Shown: piece after piece, positions 7,257 through 14,979 of the stretch
How positions within the stretch are numbered: the stretch's first letter is position 1
Layout: each line of letters starts with the position of its first letter
Origin: Chitinophaga sp. CB10
Lineage (GTDB): Bacteria; Bacteroidota; Bacteroidia; Chitinophagales; Chitinophagaceae
Length of the DNA: 64,000 nucleotides
Reading direction: 5' to 3'
Assembly (NCBI GenBank): GCA_001870995.2
Contig: MLAV02000013.1
Span: 1-64,000, forward strand
Position numbers and translations under genes: made by a program
Notes under the pieces: model-generated
What the model saw: the letters and a program-made list of their open reading frames with translations, nothing else
What the model was told of the DNA's origin: nothing
The model's database searches: none

Positions 7257-8055
7257 ACGTTTTTAACCCGTCAAAGTATATGCTTTTAATTTCCTTTCTT
7301 GATGCCTCTGCCCCAATTTCCATACGCCTGTCATAAATCGCCTGTGAGCTTTTACCCGCAAAATATCGCAGCTGGTCTTTGTTATCTGTTGCCGCTTCAT
7401 AGATTACGTCCGCAATTTCTTCGGGTAAACTTGCAGGTTTAATCATACCCAACATTTTCTTTTCAACTGCTTCGTAATACGGAAGCGGTGCTACGTCTGA
7501 ATGGTGGCTAAATAAATTTGTATTTGTAGCGCTTGGCGCCACCGTTTTAACGCCAACTCCAAACATTGATAATTCAATTGACAGACATTCGCTCCAACCT
7601 TCTACCGCCCATTTTGTGCCATTATAAATACTTGTAAAAGGAAAGCCTGTATGCCCGCCAATGGAAGTTACATTAATAAACAAACCACTTTTGCGCTCCC
7701 TGAAATAAGGAATGAATGCTTTTGTAACACGCACTGTTCCCAAAAAATTCGTGTCCACCTGCTTTACAATATTGTCTTCAGTCAAGGCTTCCAAAGAACT
7801 CATCAAACCATAACCGGCATTATTCACTACCACGTCTATTTTGGCTAATGAAACAGCCGTGGCTACGGTTGATGCTATTTGCTTAACATTTGTAACGTCT
7901 AACGGCAGGACAGTTATATTTTCTAACTGGGTTAAGGCTGTTTCCTTTTCAGGGTTCCGCATGGTAGCAATGACGTGCCATCCTTTCGATTGAAATAATT
8001 TGGCAGTCGCTTTCCCGATACCTGATGAGGCGCCTGTTATAAAGATGGTCTTCAT
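7255..8055 (-). CDS. SDR family oxidoreductase
   Basis: A 266-residue classical short-chain dehydrogenase. TGASSGIG (residues 7-14) binds NAD(P); an arginine in ATMRNPEK after the second strand favours NADP. NNAGYG, the VTSIGG serine and the YNGTK tyrosine/lysine pair complete the catalytic set, so the enzyme should be active. Substrate cannot be told. It is divergent from an HxlR-type regulator with operator-like repeats between, a common arrangement in which the regulator controls the dehydrogenase. Codon use and base composition are more AT-rich than in the neighbouring genes, as in the regulator, suggesting the two moved together. Confidence 0.92.
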   Translation of the reverse strand: MKTIFITGASSGIGKATAKLFQSKGWHVIATMRNPEKETALTQLENITVLPLDVTNVKQIASTVATAVSLAKIDVVVNNAGYGLMSSLEALTEDNIVKQVDTNFLGTVRVTKAFIPYFRERKSGLFINVTSIGGHTGFPFTSIYNGTKWAVEGWSECLSIELSMFGVGVKTVAPSATNTNLFSHHSDVAPLPYYEAVEKKMLGMIKPASLPEEIADVIYEAATDNKDQLRYFAGKSSQAIYDRRMEIGAEASRKEIKSIYFDGLKT

Positions 8056-8096
8056 ATTATTAATTACTTTGTTTATGATGTAAAAGTAAAATCATT

Positions 8097-8131
8097 AAGT
8101 ATATCTTTGATACTTGTATCCAAAAGGATAC
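8097..8131 (+). promoter_or_regulatory. HxlR promoter and operator
   Basis: TATCTTTG (8102-8109) is an exact TAnnTTTG -7 box. It sits inside an imperfect inverted repeat AAGTATATCTTTGATACTT (8097-8115), directly followed by the perfect palindrome GTATCCAAAAGGATAC (8116-8131), just before the ATG at 8139. Repeated AAGTAT/ATACTT half-sites cover the box and the transcript start, as expected for autoregulation by the HxlR dimer. Confidence 0.6.
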
Positions 8132-8138
8132 TTAACTT

Positions 8139-8480
8139 ATGACAAATGGAGAAAAACGATTCCAGGAAAAAATCAATGCCATCCAGGACACCATGTTTGT
8201 AATTGGCGGCAAGTGGAAAATACCTATTATCCTCTCCATTTACAGCGGCAATAAGCGGTTTAACGATATCTCGAAGGCTATTCCGAAAATTACCAACCGG
8301 GTTTTATCCAAAGAATTAAAACACCTGGAAGAAAACCTATTGATTAAGCGAACAGTGGTGGACACCTACCCTGTTAGAATTGAATACGCATTAACTGATT
8401 ATGGCTTGGGCCTGGAAGAAATTGCAAAACCACTGGAAAACTGGGGCAGAAAGCACAAGAAAAAGATTAGTGGAAAGTAA
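8139..8480 (+). CDS. HxlR family transcriptional regulator
   Basis: A 113-residue winged helix-turn-helix regulator. The HxlR pattern is clear: GGKWKIPIILSIYSGNKRFN, then ISKAIPKITNRVLSKELKHL (recognition helix) and the wing VVDTYPVRIEYALTDYG. The N-terminal cysteine used by some HxlR members for aldehyde or redox sensing is absent (IQDTMFVIGGKW), so a small-ligand mode is more likely. It is divergent from the SDR gene, and tandem inverted repeats in the shared intergenic region would let it repress both. Starting at ATG 8139 gives the usual family length. Confidence 0.92.
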   Translation: MTNGEKRFQEKINAIQDTMFVIGGKWKIPIILSIYSGNKRFNDISKAIPKITNRVLSKELKHLEENLLIKRTVVDTYPVRIEYALTDYGLGLEEIAKPLENWGRKHKKKISGK

Positions 8481-8589
8481 CGGAGTTATTGCCTGAAAGC
8501 GGGGGAAAGTAATTTGCCTGGTGTATCCGTACAAATTAACCGTTGACGGACCAGTGCGACAGCGCTGCATTATATACACGCTGTGGTTA

Positions 8590-8628
8590 AAAAAACAGGA
8601 CAAACGGGAAATTCCCCCATTTGTCCTG
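8590..8628 (-). terminator. Terminator of tRNA-Pro
   Basis: CAGGACAAA (8596-8604) pairs with TTTGTCCTG (8620-8628) and the inner CGGG with CCCC. On the minus strand the stem is followed by six T. It lies 3 bases past the encoded CCA end of the tRNA. Confidence 0.8.
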
Positions 8629-8630
8629 CC

Positions 8631-8707
8631 TGGTCGGGATGACTGGATTCGAACCAGCGGCCTCTTCGTCCCGAACGAAGCGCGCTACCGGGCTGCGCTA
8701 CATCCCG
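8631..8707 (-). tRNA. tRNA-Pro (anticodon CGG)
   Basis: On the minus strand the acceptor CGGGATG pairs with CATCCCG, followed by discriminator A and an encoded CCA. The anticodon arm is CTTCG-TTCGGGA-CGAAG, giving anticodon CGG (proline, codon CCG). The T arm has GGTTCGAATCC. All arms pair cleanly in 77 bases including CCA. A strong terminator follows directly, so it is a single-tRNA transcript. Confidence 0.95.
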
Positions 8708-8827
8708 TTTGGATGCGGCTAAATTATAAATCTTTTTGTTTCCGGCAAATATTCTCAAAAAAAATTTCTCGTAGTACCAGTGGACCAAACCCCTCCCCCC
8801 AGGGATTGCCCAGCCGCTCCCTGCCTC

Positions 8828-9587
8828 CTACCTATTCTCCATCCACTGCAAAAACTGCGTCATCTTATCCTTCCCTACCGTCAGCTGCTCCTCCGCCGGC
8901 ACTGCCAGATGGATAGCCAGCTTGCGGCCGGAGTAATGCTCCACCTCCTTAATCGCATCGAAATTGATTAAATACTGCCTGTTAAGCCGGTAAAACTGGC
9001 GGGGAGAGAGTTGAGCCTGGAGCTGCTCCAGGGTCTGCGGGATGATGTATTTCTGCTGCTGGAACGTAACGACGTACGGCGCATCATATTTGATATAAAT
9101 GAAGGCTATCTGTTCCGTACGCACCGTGATGTACTTGTTGTTGTGGAAGATCAGGAAACTGGTCTTGCCTTCCGGCTTGTCCAGCCGGCGGATCAGCTCC
9201 TGCCAGTCCGACTGCTCCCGCTGCTGGAAGAAGTTCCTGAAGTTATCCATCTTCGCAAAAGCGGCTTCCAGGTCGGTAGCGGAAAAAGGCTTCAGCAGGT
9301 AGTCCACCCCGTTGGATTTAATGGCGTCCATGGAATACTCGCCGAAAGCGGTGCAGAATATCACGGGACAGGTGATCTTGACCTGCCGGAATATTTCAAA
9401 GCACAGGCCGTCCGACAACTGTACGTCCATGAACAGCAAGTCGGGCGGCGGATTGGAATTTAAATAGCTGACGGCATGTTCAATGCTATGTAACATGGTT
9501 TCCACCGTGGCTTCCGGGCGGATTTTCGCAATCAGCCCTGCCAGCGACTTCGCCGCCTTAATCGTCTTCAATTATTACTATCCTCAT
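8828..9587 (-). CDS. LytTR response regulator, frameshifted near its start
   Basis: A LytT/AlgR-type regulator: receiver domain, then LytTR DNA-binding domain (FHNNKYITVRTEQIAFIYIK ... FYRLNRQYLINFDAIKEVE). The main open frame begins only at a TTG (9571) and lacks the first receiver strand. That strand is encoded just upstream in another frame: ATG 9587 reads MRIVIIEDD and then hits TAA (9560-9558). Skipping the T at 9560 joins it to KAAKSLAGLI and gives a normal 252-residue regulator, with D8/D9 as the metal-binding acidic pair, D54 as phosphate acceptor and a lysine in YLLKPF. ATG 9587 lies inside the end of the kinase gene, the usual overlap. The extra base may be a sequencing error, a true null mutation or, less likely, a recoding site. 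Confidence 0.85.
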
Positions 9588-10590
9588 CGATTACAGGAAG
9601 TTTTACGATAAATTTTGTAGGCGCCGGCAAGATTTCAATATTCTTACCCAACAGATGTTGATATCGTTCATTAATATTTTCCAGGCCAATACCGGTGGAT
9701 GACTCCGGCGTGATCTTGGGTTGCACATTATTCTCCACCACAATATAATTCCCTTCTGAATAAATCCTTACATAGAGGGTTTTGTTCGGCGACACCACAT
9801 TATGTTTGATACTATTTTCCACCAGCAGCTGTAACGTAAACGGGGGAACGGAGCTGGCCTGGTGCTGTTCGCTGATCTGCAGGTCCACTTCAAACCCATG
9901 CTCAAAGCGGGCCTTGAGCAAATAAATATACGCCTGCAGTATCTTCAGCTCCTCGGACATCCGGATCAGGTCCAGCTTCCTGTTTTCCAGGGTAAAACGG
10001 TAAAAATCGGAAAGTTTCAGGATAAAATCCACACTGTTCTCATCCCCGCTTTCCACCATGTACTTTAACGTGTTGAGGGTATTGAACAGGAAATGCGGGT
10101 TCACCTGCTGGCGCAGCAACTCAAACTGGGCCGCCAGGTTATCCATTTTAGTCCGTTCCAGCTCAATGCTGACCCGCTGCCCCTGGTAGGTTTGATACAG
10201 CAGGTGAATGAACATGTAAAAAGTAAGGTTGATCAACACCCCCCTCACCTCAAACATCAGCATCACCGGCCCGAAATTAATATGCGTCAGTATCTGCTGC
10301 TGGATGTACGATAACAGGAACATCACGGCCACGCCTACCAGCAGGTTCCTCACCAGCGGATAAATGGCAAAGCCCCGGGCAATCTCCTTAGAGGTGTACA
10401 CCGGCAAGGTATATATATTGAAATACCATACAAACAATGAAAATAAAAAGGTGATCATCGAATTCGCTATCACCTCGTATAGGTTGTATTGGTGCTGGAT
10501 CAGGCTGGGCAAGGAAACAATGACTCCCAGGAACAGGGAGCTTAACCAAATGATCCTGCCCGATATTTTAAATGATTGCTTTTTCTTCAT
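9568..10590 (-). CDS. LytS-type sensor histidine kinase
   Basis: A 340-residue inner-membrane sensor. There are four predicted membrane spans (about residues 13-30, 43-60, 81-98, 110-133), a short coiled linker, then the His_kinase domain QQVNPHFLFNTLNTLKYMVE with phosphorylated H166, and an ATPase domain with LLVENSIKHNV (N box) and GIGLENINERY (G box). The sensor part has no periplasmic domain, so it probably senses something in or at the membrane. ATG 10590 is chosen because the alternative upstream start (10653) adds a charged segment with no support. Its 3' end overlaps the start of the partner regulator. It is divergent from the haem/P460 operon at 10846. Confidence 0.92.
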   Translation of the reverse strand: MKKKQSFKISGRIIWLSSLFLGVIVSLPSLIQHQYNLYEVIANSMITFLFSLFVWYFNIYTLPVYTSKEIARGFAIYPLVRNLLVGVAVMFLLSYIQQQILTHINFGPVMLMFEVRGVLINLTFYMFIHLLYQTYQGQRVSIELERTKMDNLAAQFELLRQQVNPHFLFNTLNTLKYMVESGDENSVDFILKLSDFYRFTLENRKLDLIRMSEELKILQAYIYLLKARFEHGFEVDLQISEQHQASSVPPFTLQLLVENSIKHNVVSPNKTLYVRIYSEGNYIVVENNVQPKITPESSTGIGLENINERYQHLLGKNIEILPAPTKFIVKLPVIDEDSNN

Positions 10591-10845
10591 AGTGTGCCAA
10601 AGATAATCGTAATTCCGCTCCCCGGGGTACAAATCAGGGCCGAATCCGGCCATTTGCCCCCTGAACCGGACAATACCGCCGGCAAACCCGGCAACCCATT
10701 ATCAGCAGGCGATTTTCCCTTGAAAAACCAGCTGGCTGTTCAGCCCTGAATCTGTCCGCCTCACCCCTGTTTTTGCCGGATACAGGGTATTCCGTTTTAA
10801 CGCCGGGCCAACAATCCTTCTCTTTGTGTCATAATACTTCGGCAT

Positions 10846-11769
10846 ATGAAAATATCTAACCGGCTCAAAATTATCAGCGCATCCGCAGGCATCGCACTCG
10901 TAGTAACGGCAGCATTGTCGTTCACGACCAGGGTGGTAGACGCCCCTCCTGTTACCGGCGACCTCCAGGCGCCTGCTGCAGTAAAGGAAATCTTCAGCCG
11001 CGCATGCTACCCATGCCATTCCAACACGGTACACCTGAAATGGTTCGACAGGCTGCCGGGCGTAGCCTCCCTCGTGCGAAAAGATATCCTTACCGCCCGT
11101 AAGCATCTCAACTTCTCCGAATGGGATAAGCTTACCCCCGCCGCGCAGGACGCAGCGCTCTGGGAAGCGTATAATATGATCAACTCCGGCGTAATGCCGC
11201 TCCCTTCCTATGCCGCCGTGCATAGCGATGCAAAGGTAAGCGCCGCAGAACTCAGCACCCTGCGCAACTACCTGCTCACCAAAAAGAAAAACGTAACCGC
11301 CGTAAAACAGGACAGCGTAGCGCAAACCGCAGCCGCCCTGCCCAAAGCGCTGCCTACCGCGCCCACCGGCATACAGTTTATGCCCGAATTCAGGCAATGG
11401 CAGGTAATGAGCACCACCTCCCGGTTCGATAATACCACCATGCGCGTCATGTACGCGAATCCCATCGCCATGCAGGCCATCCGCAACAAGCAGATCAACC
11501 CATGGCCGGACGGCGCCATCATCGCCAAGGTAGTATGGGAAAAAGTGCGGGACAAGGACGGAATCATCCAACCCGGCAAATTCCTGAACGTACAATACAT
11601 GGTCCGAAACGCCGAACGCTACGAAACAACCGGCGGCTGGGGCTACGCAAAGTTTGAAACGCCTGCCCTTAAGCCTTCCCCTACTCTGCTGGAAGCTCAA
11701 TCCTGCGCCTCCTGCCATAGGGCGGCAGCTAAAACAGGCGGCATCTTCGATCTCTCCACCTTAAACTAA
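10846..11769 (+). CDS. Haem-binding and cytochrome P460 domain protein
   Basis: A 307-residue exported cytochrome. An N-terminal hydrophobic segment (residues about 9-27) serves as signal or anchor. Residues about 40-145 form the Haem_bd domain with CYPCH (C54, C57, H58). Residues about 170-305 resemble cytochrome P460 (QFMPEFRQWQVMSTTSRFDN, MRVMYANPIAM, WPDGAIIAKVVWEK), ending in CASCH (C287, C290, H291). Two c-type haem sites are therefore present. P460 proteins in other bacteria oxidise hydroxylamine or detoxify nitric oxide; the lysine cross-link cannot be judged here. It heads a plus-strand operon with a lipoprotein (7 bases downstream), a DUF1223 protein, a hydrolase and Ohr, and is divergent from the LytS-type kinase. 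Confidence 0.88.
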   Translation: MKISNRLKIISASAGIALVVTAALSFTTRVVDAPPVTGDLQAPAAVKEIFSRACYPCHSNTVHLKWFDRLPGVASLVRKDILTARKHLNFSEWDKLTPAAQDAALWEAYNMINSGVMPLPSYAAVHSDAKVSAAELSTLRNYLLTKKKNVTAVKQDSVAQTAAALPKALPTAPTGIQFMPEFRQWQVMSTTSRFDNTTMRVMYANPIAMQAIRNKQINPWPDGAIIAKVVWEKVRDKDGIIQPGKFLNVQYMVRNAERYETTGGWGYAKFETPALKPSPTLLEAQSCASCHRAAAKTGGIFDLSTLN

Positions 11770-11776
11770 TATAGCC

Positions 11777-12229
11777 ATGCGCGTTATCAACCTATTCACC
11801 GTCGCAGCACTGGCCTTTACCATCGCCAGTTGCACTGAAAAGAAAGACATACCGGCCATACGCCCTTTTGCCTTTAACGACAGCGGACTGCACGTCATCA
11901 CCACCGTCATCAACGAAAAGGATAACGAAGTATCCATGCTGTACGGCAATAAAGCGGCCCTGGGACAAAATGCAGCCAGCAACCCGGAAGCAGCGTATAA
12001 GCTCGTCACCTACCGGGAACAGGAAAGCAAATTCTGGTTCGGCAGCTATATCAACGGGGAACTGCTCCGCGTGGAAACGGTAAATATGCAGCCTACCGCC
12101 AAAGGGCAGGCCCCCGCCTACTCCGTGGATGTGTATAACCAGGCCGCCTATACGCCAGCCGACGCCGCCGCCAGAACGCAATTTATCCAAACATTAGACC
12201 GCGCATGGTATCCATGCGATCCTTACTGA
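11777..12229 (+). CDS. Small lipoprotein of the P460 operon
   Basis: A 150-residue lipoprotein: signal peptide MRVINLFTVAALAFTIASC with the lipid-carrying cysteine at residue 19. The mature part has WFGSYINGELLRVETV and AYSVDVYNQAAYTPADAAAR, and ends in TLDRAWYPCDPY. I do not know the family, but the gene begins 7 bases after the P460 gene and is surely cotranscribed. The single cysteine near the C-terminus is notable in a redox operon. It may be a periplasmic partner or haem-delivery factor of the cytochrome; that is inference. Confidence 0.75.
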   Translation: MRVINLFTVAALAFTIASCTEKKDIPAIRPFAFNDSGLHVITTVINEKDNEVSMLYGNKAALGQNAASNPEAAYKLVTYREQESKFWFGSYINGELLRVETVNMQPTAKGQAPAYSVDVYNQAAYTPADAAARTQFIQTLDRAWYPCDPY

Positions 12230-12248
12230 TTCTTAAAACATTCATCAT

Positions 12249-13016
12249 ATGAAAGCAATAATCATCTCCGCCGCATTATCATTCTCCGCGCTGTTCGCCG
12301 CCTGCAACCCGCTGTACAGCAACAGTAACCGCCCGCTTGTGGCCGCGGCCGACAGCTCCAAAGGTTTCGCCGTAGTGGAGCTCTTTACCTCCGAAGGTTG
12401 TTCCAGCTGCCCGCCGGCCGATGAACTGCTGGCCAAACTGGAAAAGGAAGCTGATGGAAAACAATTGTACCTCCTCGCCTTCCATGTGGACTACTGGGAT
12501 CACCAGGGTTGGAAAGACAGCTTTAGCCAGCATATTTTTTCGGAAAGACAGGAAGCATACGCCGGTTGGCTCAACCTCAACACCGTCTATACGCCGCAGA
12601 TTATTGTCAATGGCGCCAGTCAGTATGTAGGCTCCGACGTAGCCAACATCACCTACGCCATCAACCAGGCCCTGGAAGCCACGCCGCAGCTGAGTTTGAA
12701 CCTACGGGCCTCGCAGGAAGCAGGCGGACTGTCCGTATCCTGGGCGCCCCTGGCTTCTCCAAAAAATACCCGGCTACTCCTGGCACTCGTGCAAAAAAAT
12801 GCGCAAAGCAATGTAAGAGCAGGTGAAAATGCAGGACGGAAATTGTCGCATGTGCAGATCGTGAAACAGCTCACCACCATTGATCCTAAGCGGTCCAGCC
12901 TGGCCCTGGTGCCTACCCCCGCCGGCTTCAACGCGGAGGACTGGGAACTGATCGGGTTCCTCCAACGCAACAGCGACGGTAAAATCATTGCAGCAGCAAA
13001 AACAAAACTCAACTAA
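12249..13016 (+). CDS. DUF1223 family thioredoxin-like protein
   Basis: A 255-residue exported protein. A lipoprotein-like signal ends at C19 (ALFAAC). The DUF1223 core follows: VVELFTSEGCSSCPPADELL with a CxxC pair (C51, C54), then FHVDYWDHQGWKDSFS and VYTPQIIVNGASQYVG, the cis-proline loop (TPQI) of thioredoxin folds. The C-terminal part is a beta domain of unknown role. DUF1223 proteins are thought to be thiol oxidoreductases in the cell envelope. It follows the lipoprotein gene by 19 bases in the same operon and may keep periplasmic cysteines or haem-attachment thiols reduced; this role is inferred. Confidence 0.88.
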   Translation: MKAIIISAALSFSALFAACNPLYSNSNRPLVAAADSSKGFAVVELFTSEGCSSCPPADELLAKLEKEADGKQLYLLAFHVDYWDHQGWKDSFSQHIFSERQEAYAGWLNLNTVYTPQIIVNGASQYVGSDVANITYAINQALEATPQLSLNLRASQEAGGLSVSWAPLASPKNTRLLLALVQKNAQSNVRAGENAGRKLSHVQIVKQLTTIDPKRSSLALVPTPAGFNAEDWELIGFLQRNSDGKIIAAAKTKLN

Positions 13017-13074
13017 TAATAATTATCACTGTACCGGCTATACTAAAACCGGCAATTCTTAAAACACTATTCAC

Positions 13075-13851
13075 ATGAAAAAAACATTTGCCCAGTTCTT
13101 CCAGATCGCTATGTTCGTCTGCTTATGCATCCCCGCCCTTTCCGTACTGGCTGCGGGCCCTGGCGACAAGCCCATCAAAAACATCGTGTTCGTGCATGGC
13201 GCCTTCGCGGATGGTTCAGGATTCAAAAAGCTCTATAAAATATTAACAGAGAAAGGTTATCACGTAACCGTAGTACAAAATCCGCTCACCTCCCTGAAAG
13301 ATGATGTGGACGCTACCACCAGGACGCTGGACAAACAAGACGGCCCCACCGTGCTGGTAGGCCACTCCTGGGCCGGCACGGTGATCACCGAGGCAGGCGT
13401 ACATCCTAAAGTGGCTTCCCTGGTGTACATCGCGGCATTTCAGCCGGATGCCGGTGAAAACACCGCACAGCAATCCGAAGGAGCGCCTAAAATGGAAGGC
13501 TCCGGCATCCTTCCTCCGGATGAAAACGGCATCCTGTATTTCGACAGAAAGCAGTTCCACAAAGGATTCGCTGCCGACCTGAGTAAAGAAGAAGCCGATT
13601 TCATGGCCGCCTCGCAAACGCCTATCTACGCCGCCTGCTTCGCCACGCCGGTGACTCACGCCGCCTGGAAAACCAAACCTTCCTATGCGGTATTGTCTAC
13701 AGAAGATCATGCATTGTCCCCCTGGGTACAGCGTAAAATGTATGAAAGAGCGGGCGACAAAGTGACCGCTATCAAAGCCAGTCACGCAGTGTTTATCTCT
13801 CAGCCTGAAGCAGTGGCAAAAGTGATTATTGCAGCGAGTTTACAGCAATAA
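13075..13851 (+). CDS. Secreted alpha/beta hydrolase
   Basis: A 258-residue exported hydrolase. The signal peptide runs to about residue 26 (CIPALSVLAA). The fold shows NIVFVHGAFADGSGF (oxyanion loop), nucleophile elbow GHSWAG with S98, a short lid, and the C-terminal KASHAVFIS histidine; an aspartate in STEDHALSPW is the likely third residue. It resembles the salicylate-esterase/pyrethroid-hydrolase-like group of small esterases. Substrate is unknown. It is the fourth gene of the P460 operon. The last codons (VIIAASLQQ) are echoed just past the stop by a similar stretch, an apparent small duplication at the junction with the ohr gene. Confidence 0.9.
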   Translation: MKKTFAQFFQIAMFVCLCIPALSVLAAGPGDKPIKNIVFVHGAFADGSGFKKLYKILTEKGYHVTVVQNPLTSLKDDVDATTRTLDKQDGPTVLVGHSWAGTVITEAGVHPKVASLVYIAAFQPDAGENTAQQSEGAPKMEGSGILPPDENGILYFDRKQFHKGFAADLSKEEADFMAASQTPIYAACFATPVTHAAWKTKPSYAVLSTEDHALSPWVQRKMYERAGDKVTAIKASHAVFISQPEAVAKVIIAASLQQ

Positions 13852-13938
13852 ACAACAATGATCATCGCAGCCAGCTCGCAACAATCATCCAACAATAATA
13901 AAATCAATCATCCAATCACCTTTTTAAATAATAAAATC

Positions 13939-14358
13939 ATGCAAACAACATCCAACACCAAAGTATTATACACAGGTAAAACACGTACTACCGGCGGCCG
14001 CGAAGGCGCAGCTACCAGCAGCGATCAGCAACTGCAAATCAAACTGGGCGTGCCCGGTAGCGGTAAAGGCACCAATCCTGAACAACTGTTCGCTGCCGGC
14101 TGGTCCGCCTGCTTCATCGGCGCCATGGGCATTGCGGCTAATACACTCGGCATCAAACTCCCGGCTGATACAGCGGTAAATGCGGAAGTAGACCTCGCCA
14201 CTTCCGAAAACGGCTACGGCTTACAGGCACGCCTAAACGTAGAACTGCCCGGCCTTGCCAAAGAGGTGGCGCAGCAGATTGTTAACACCGCCCATAACAC
14301 CTGCCCGTATTCCAAAGCGGTAAAGAGTAATATACCGGTTGCCATCAACCTGGTTTAA
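13939..14358 (+). CDS. Organic hydroperoxide resistance protein (Ohr/OsmC)
   Basis: A 139-residue cytosolic peroxidase that reduces organic hydroperoxides with two cysteines. The start at ATG 13939 (MQTTSNTKVLYTGKTRTTGG) is typical of Ohr. LFAAGWSACFIGAM carries the peroxidatic cysteine and HNTCPYSKAV the resolving one; NPEQLFAAGW and RTTGGREG match the Ohr subgroup rather than plain OsmC. An upstream in-frame ATG at 13858 would add 27 low-complexity residues that look like the duplicated hydrolase tail, so I reject it. It closes the redox operon and is followed by a strong terminator. No OhrR regulator is nearby, so control may fall to the LytS/LytT pair. Confidence 0.92.
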   Translation: MQTTSNTKVLYTGKTRTTGGREGAATSSDQQLQIKLGVPGSGKGTNPEQLFAAGWSACFIGAMGIAANTLGIKLPADTAVNAEVDLATSENGYGLQARLNVELPGLAKEVAQQIVNTAHNTCPYSKAVKSNIPVAINLV

Positions 14359-14377
14359 CCAACCATCTTCATAAATA

Positions 14378-14409
14378 AAAACAGGCAGTGAAAATTTCAC
14401 TGCCTGTTT
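14378..14409 (+). terminator. Terminator of the P460-Ohr operon
   Basis: AAACAGGCAGTGAAA and TTTCACTGCCTGTTT form a perfect 15-base stem 20 bases after the ohr stop. The T-run at the 3' side is short; the symmetrical A/T ends allow use by the convergent minus-strand gene at 14430 as well. Confidence 0.8.
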
Positions 14410-14429
14410 GCATATAATTACATCTCTGT

Positions 14430-14873
14430 TTAGCACGACATCCGGTACCAGCTCTCCAGATCCCTCACCTGTTCATCTATAATATCCCGCGCATACACGC
14501 TCACCTGCTTAGGCGTCTGCCTGTCGAGGTGATCAGGGTTCCCAAACGTCAGCCCGATGCCAATATCCATCAGCAGCACTGCGTTATTCCCCATGCGGGT
14601 ATAGTTCGGATAACGTTCCCTGATCGCCGCAAAGCTCACTTCCAGCAGGTTCATGCCTTCATACACGGCGGCGGCGGGTACTGCCGCGCTAATGCTCACG
14701 CAGCGGCCTTCTTCGTTGTAATCAAAGGTCAGCCCCAGGTGCGGATAAGCCTCGCGGGATGCCTCCCCGGCTTCGTCATGCGAGTCATCGCCCAGCTGCC
14801 GGCTGATCTCCTGCTTCCCCGCCCCGATTTTATATTGACCAAGCCTTACATATGGCTGCACTTCCAATATCAT
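14430..14873 (-). CDS. Conserved hypothetical protein
   Basis: A 147-residue soluble protein I do not recognise. It is acidic, with a compact alpha/beta pattern: VRLGQYKIGAGKQEISRQLG at the N-terminus, LGLTFDYNEEGRCVSISAAV in the middle, MDIGIGLTFGNPDHLDRQ later, and YARDIIDEQVRDLESWYRM at the end. There is no signal peptide or membrane span. It stands alone, convergent with the P460-Ohr operon. The layout of repeated beta-hairpins recalls small immunity-type or SMI1-like proteins, but no motif supports that. Confidence 0.6.
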   Translation of the reverse strand: MILEVQPYVRLGQYKIGAGKQEISRQLGDDSHDEAGEASREAYPHLGLTFDYNEEGRCVSISAAVPAAAVYEGMNLLEVSFAAIRERYPNYTRMGNNAVLLMDIGIGLTFGNPDHLDRQTPKQVSVYARDIIDEQVRDLESWYRMSC

Positions 14874-14979
14874 AACATTCCGGTTTAGTAGGGCAAATAA
14901 AGCGTTGTTTTTCGATTTTCAAAAAGAATGGAGGAAATTTCACAATTAGTTCTTTTTGCAGCAAATGATGCGGCCGGTC

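Noticed and set aside
10702..11718. Minus-strand open frame of 338 codons
   Set aside because: It is antisense to the P460 cytochrome gene, whose haem motifs and signal peptide are clear.
13858..13938. Longer N-terminus for Ohr
   Set aside because: The extra 27 residues are low-complexity and echo the end of the preceding gene; Ohr proteins begin at the ATG at 13939.
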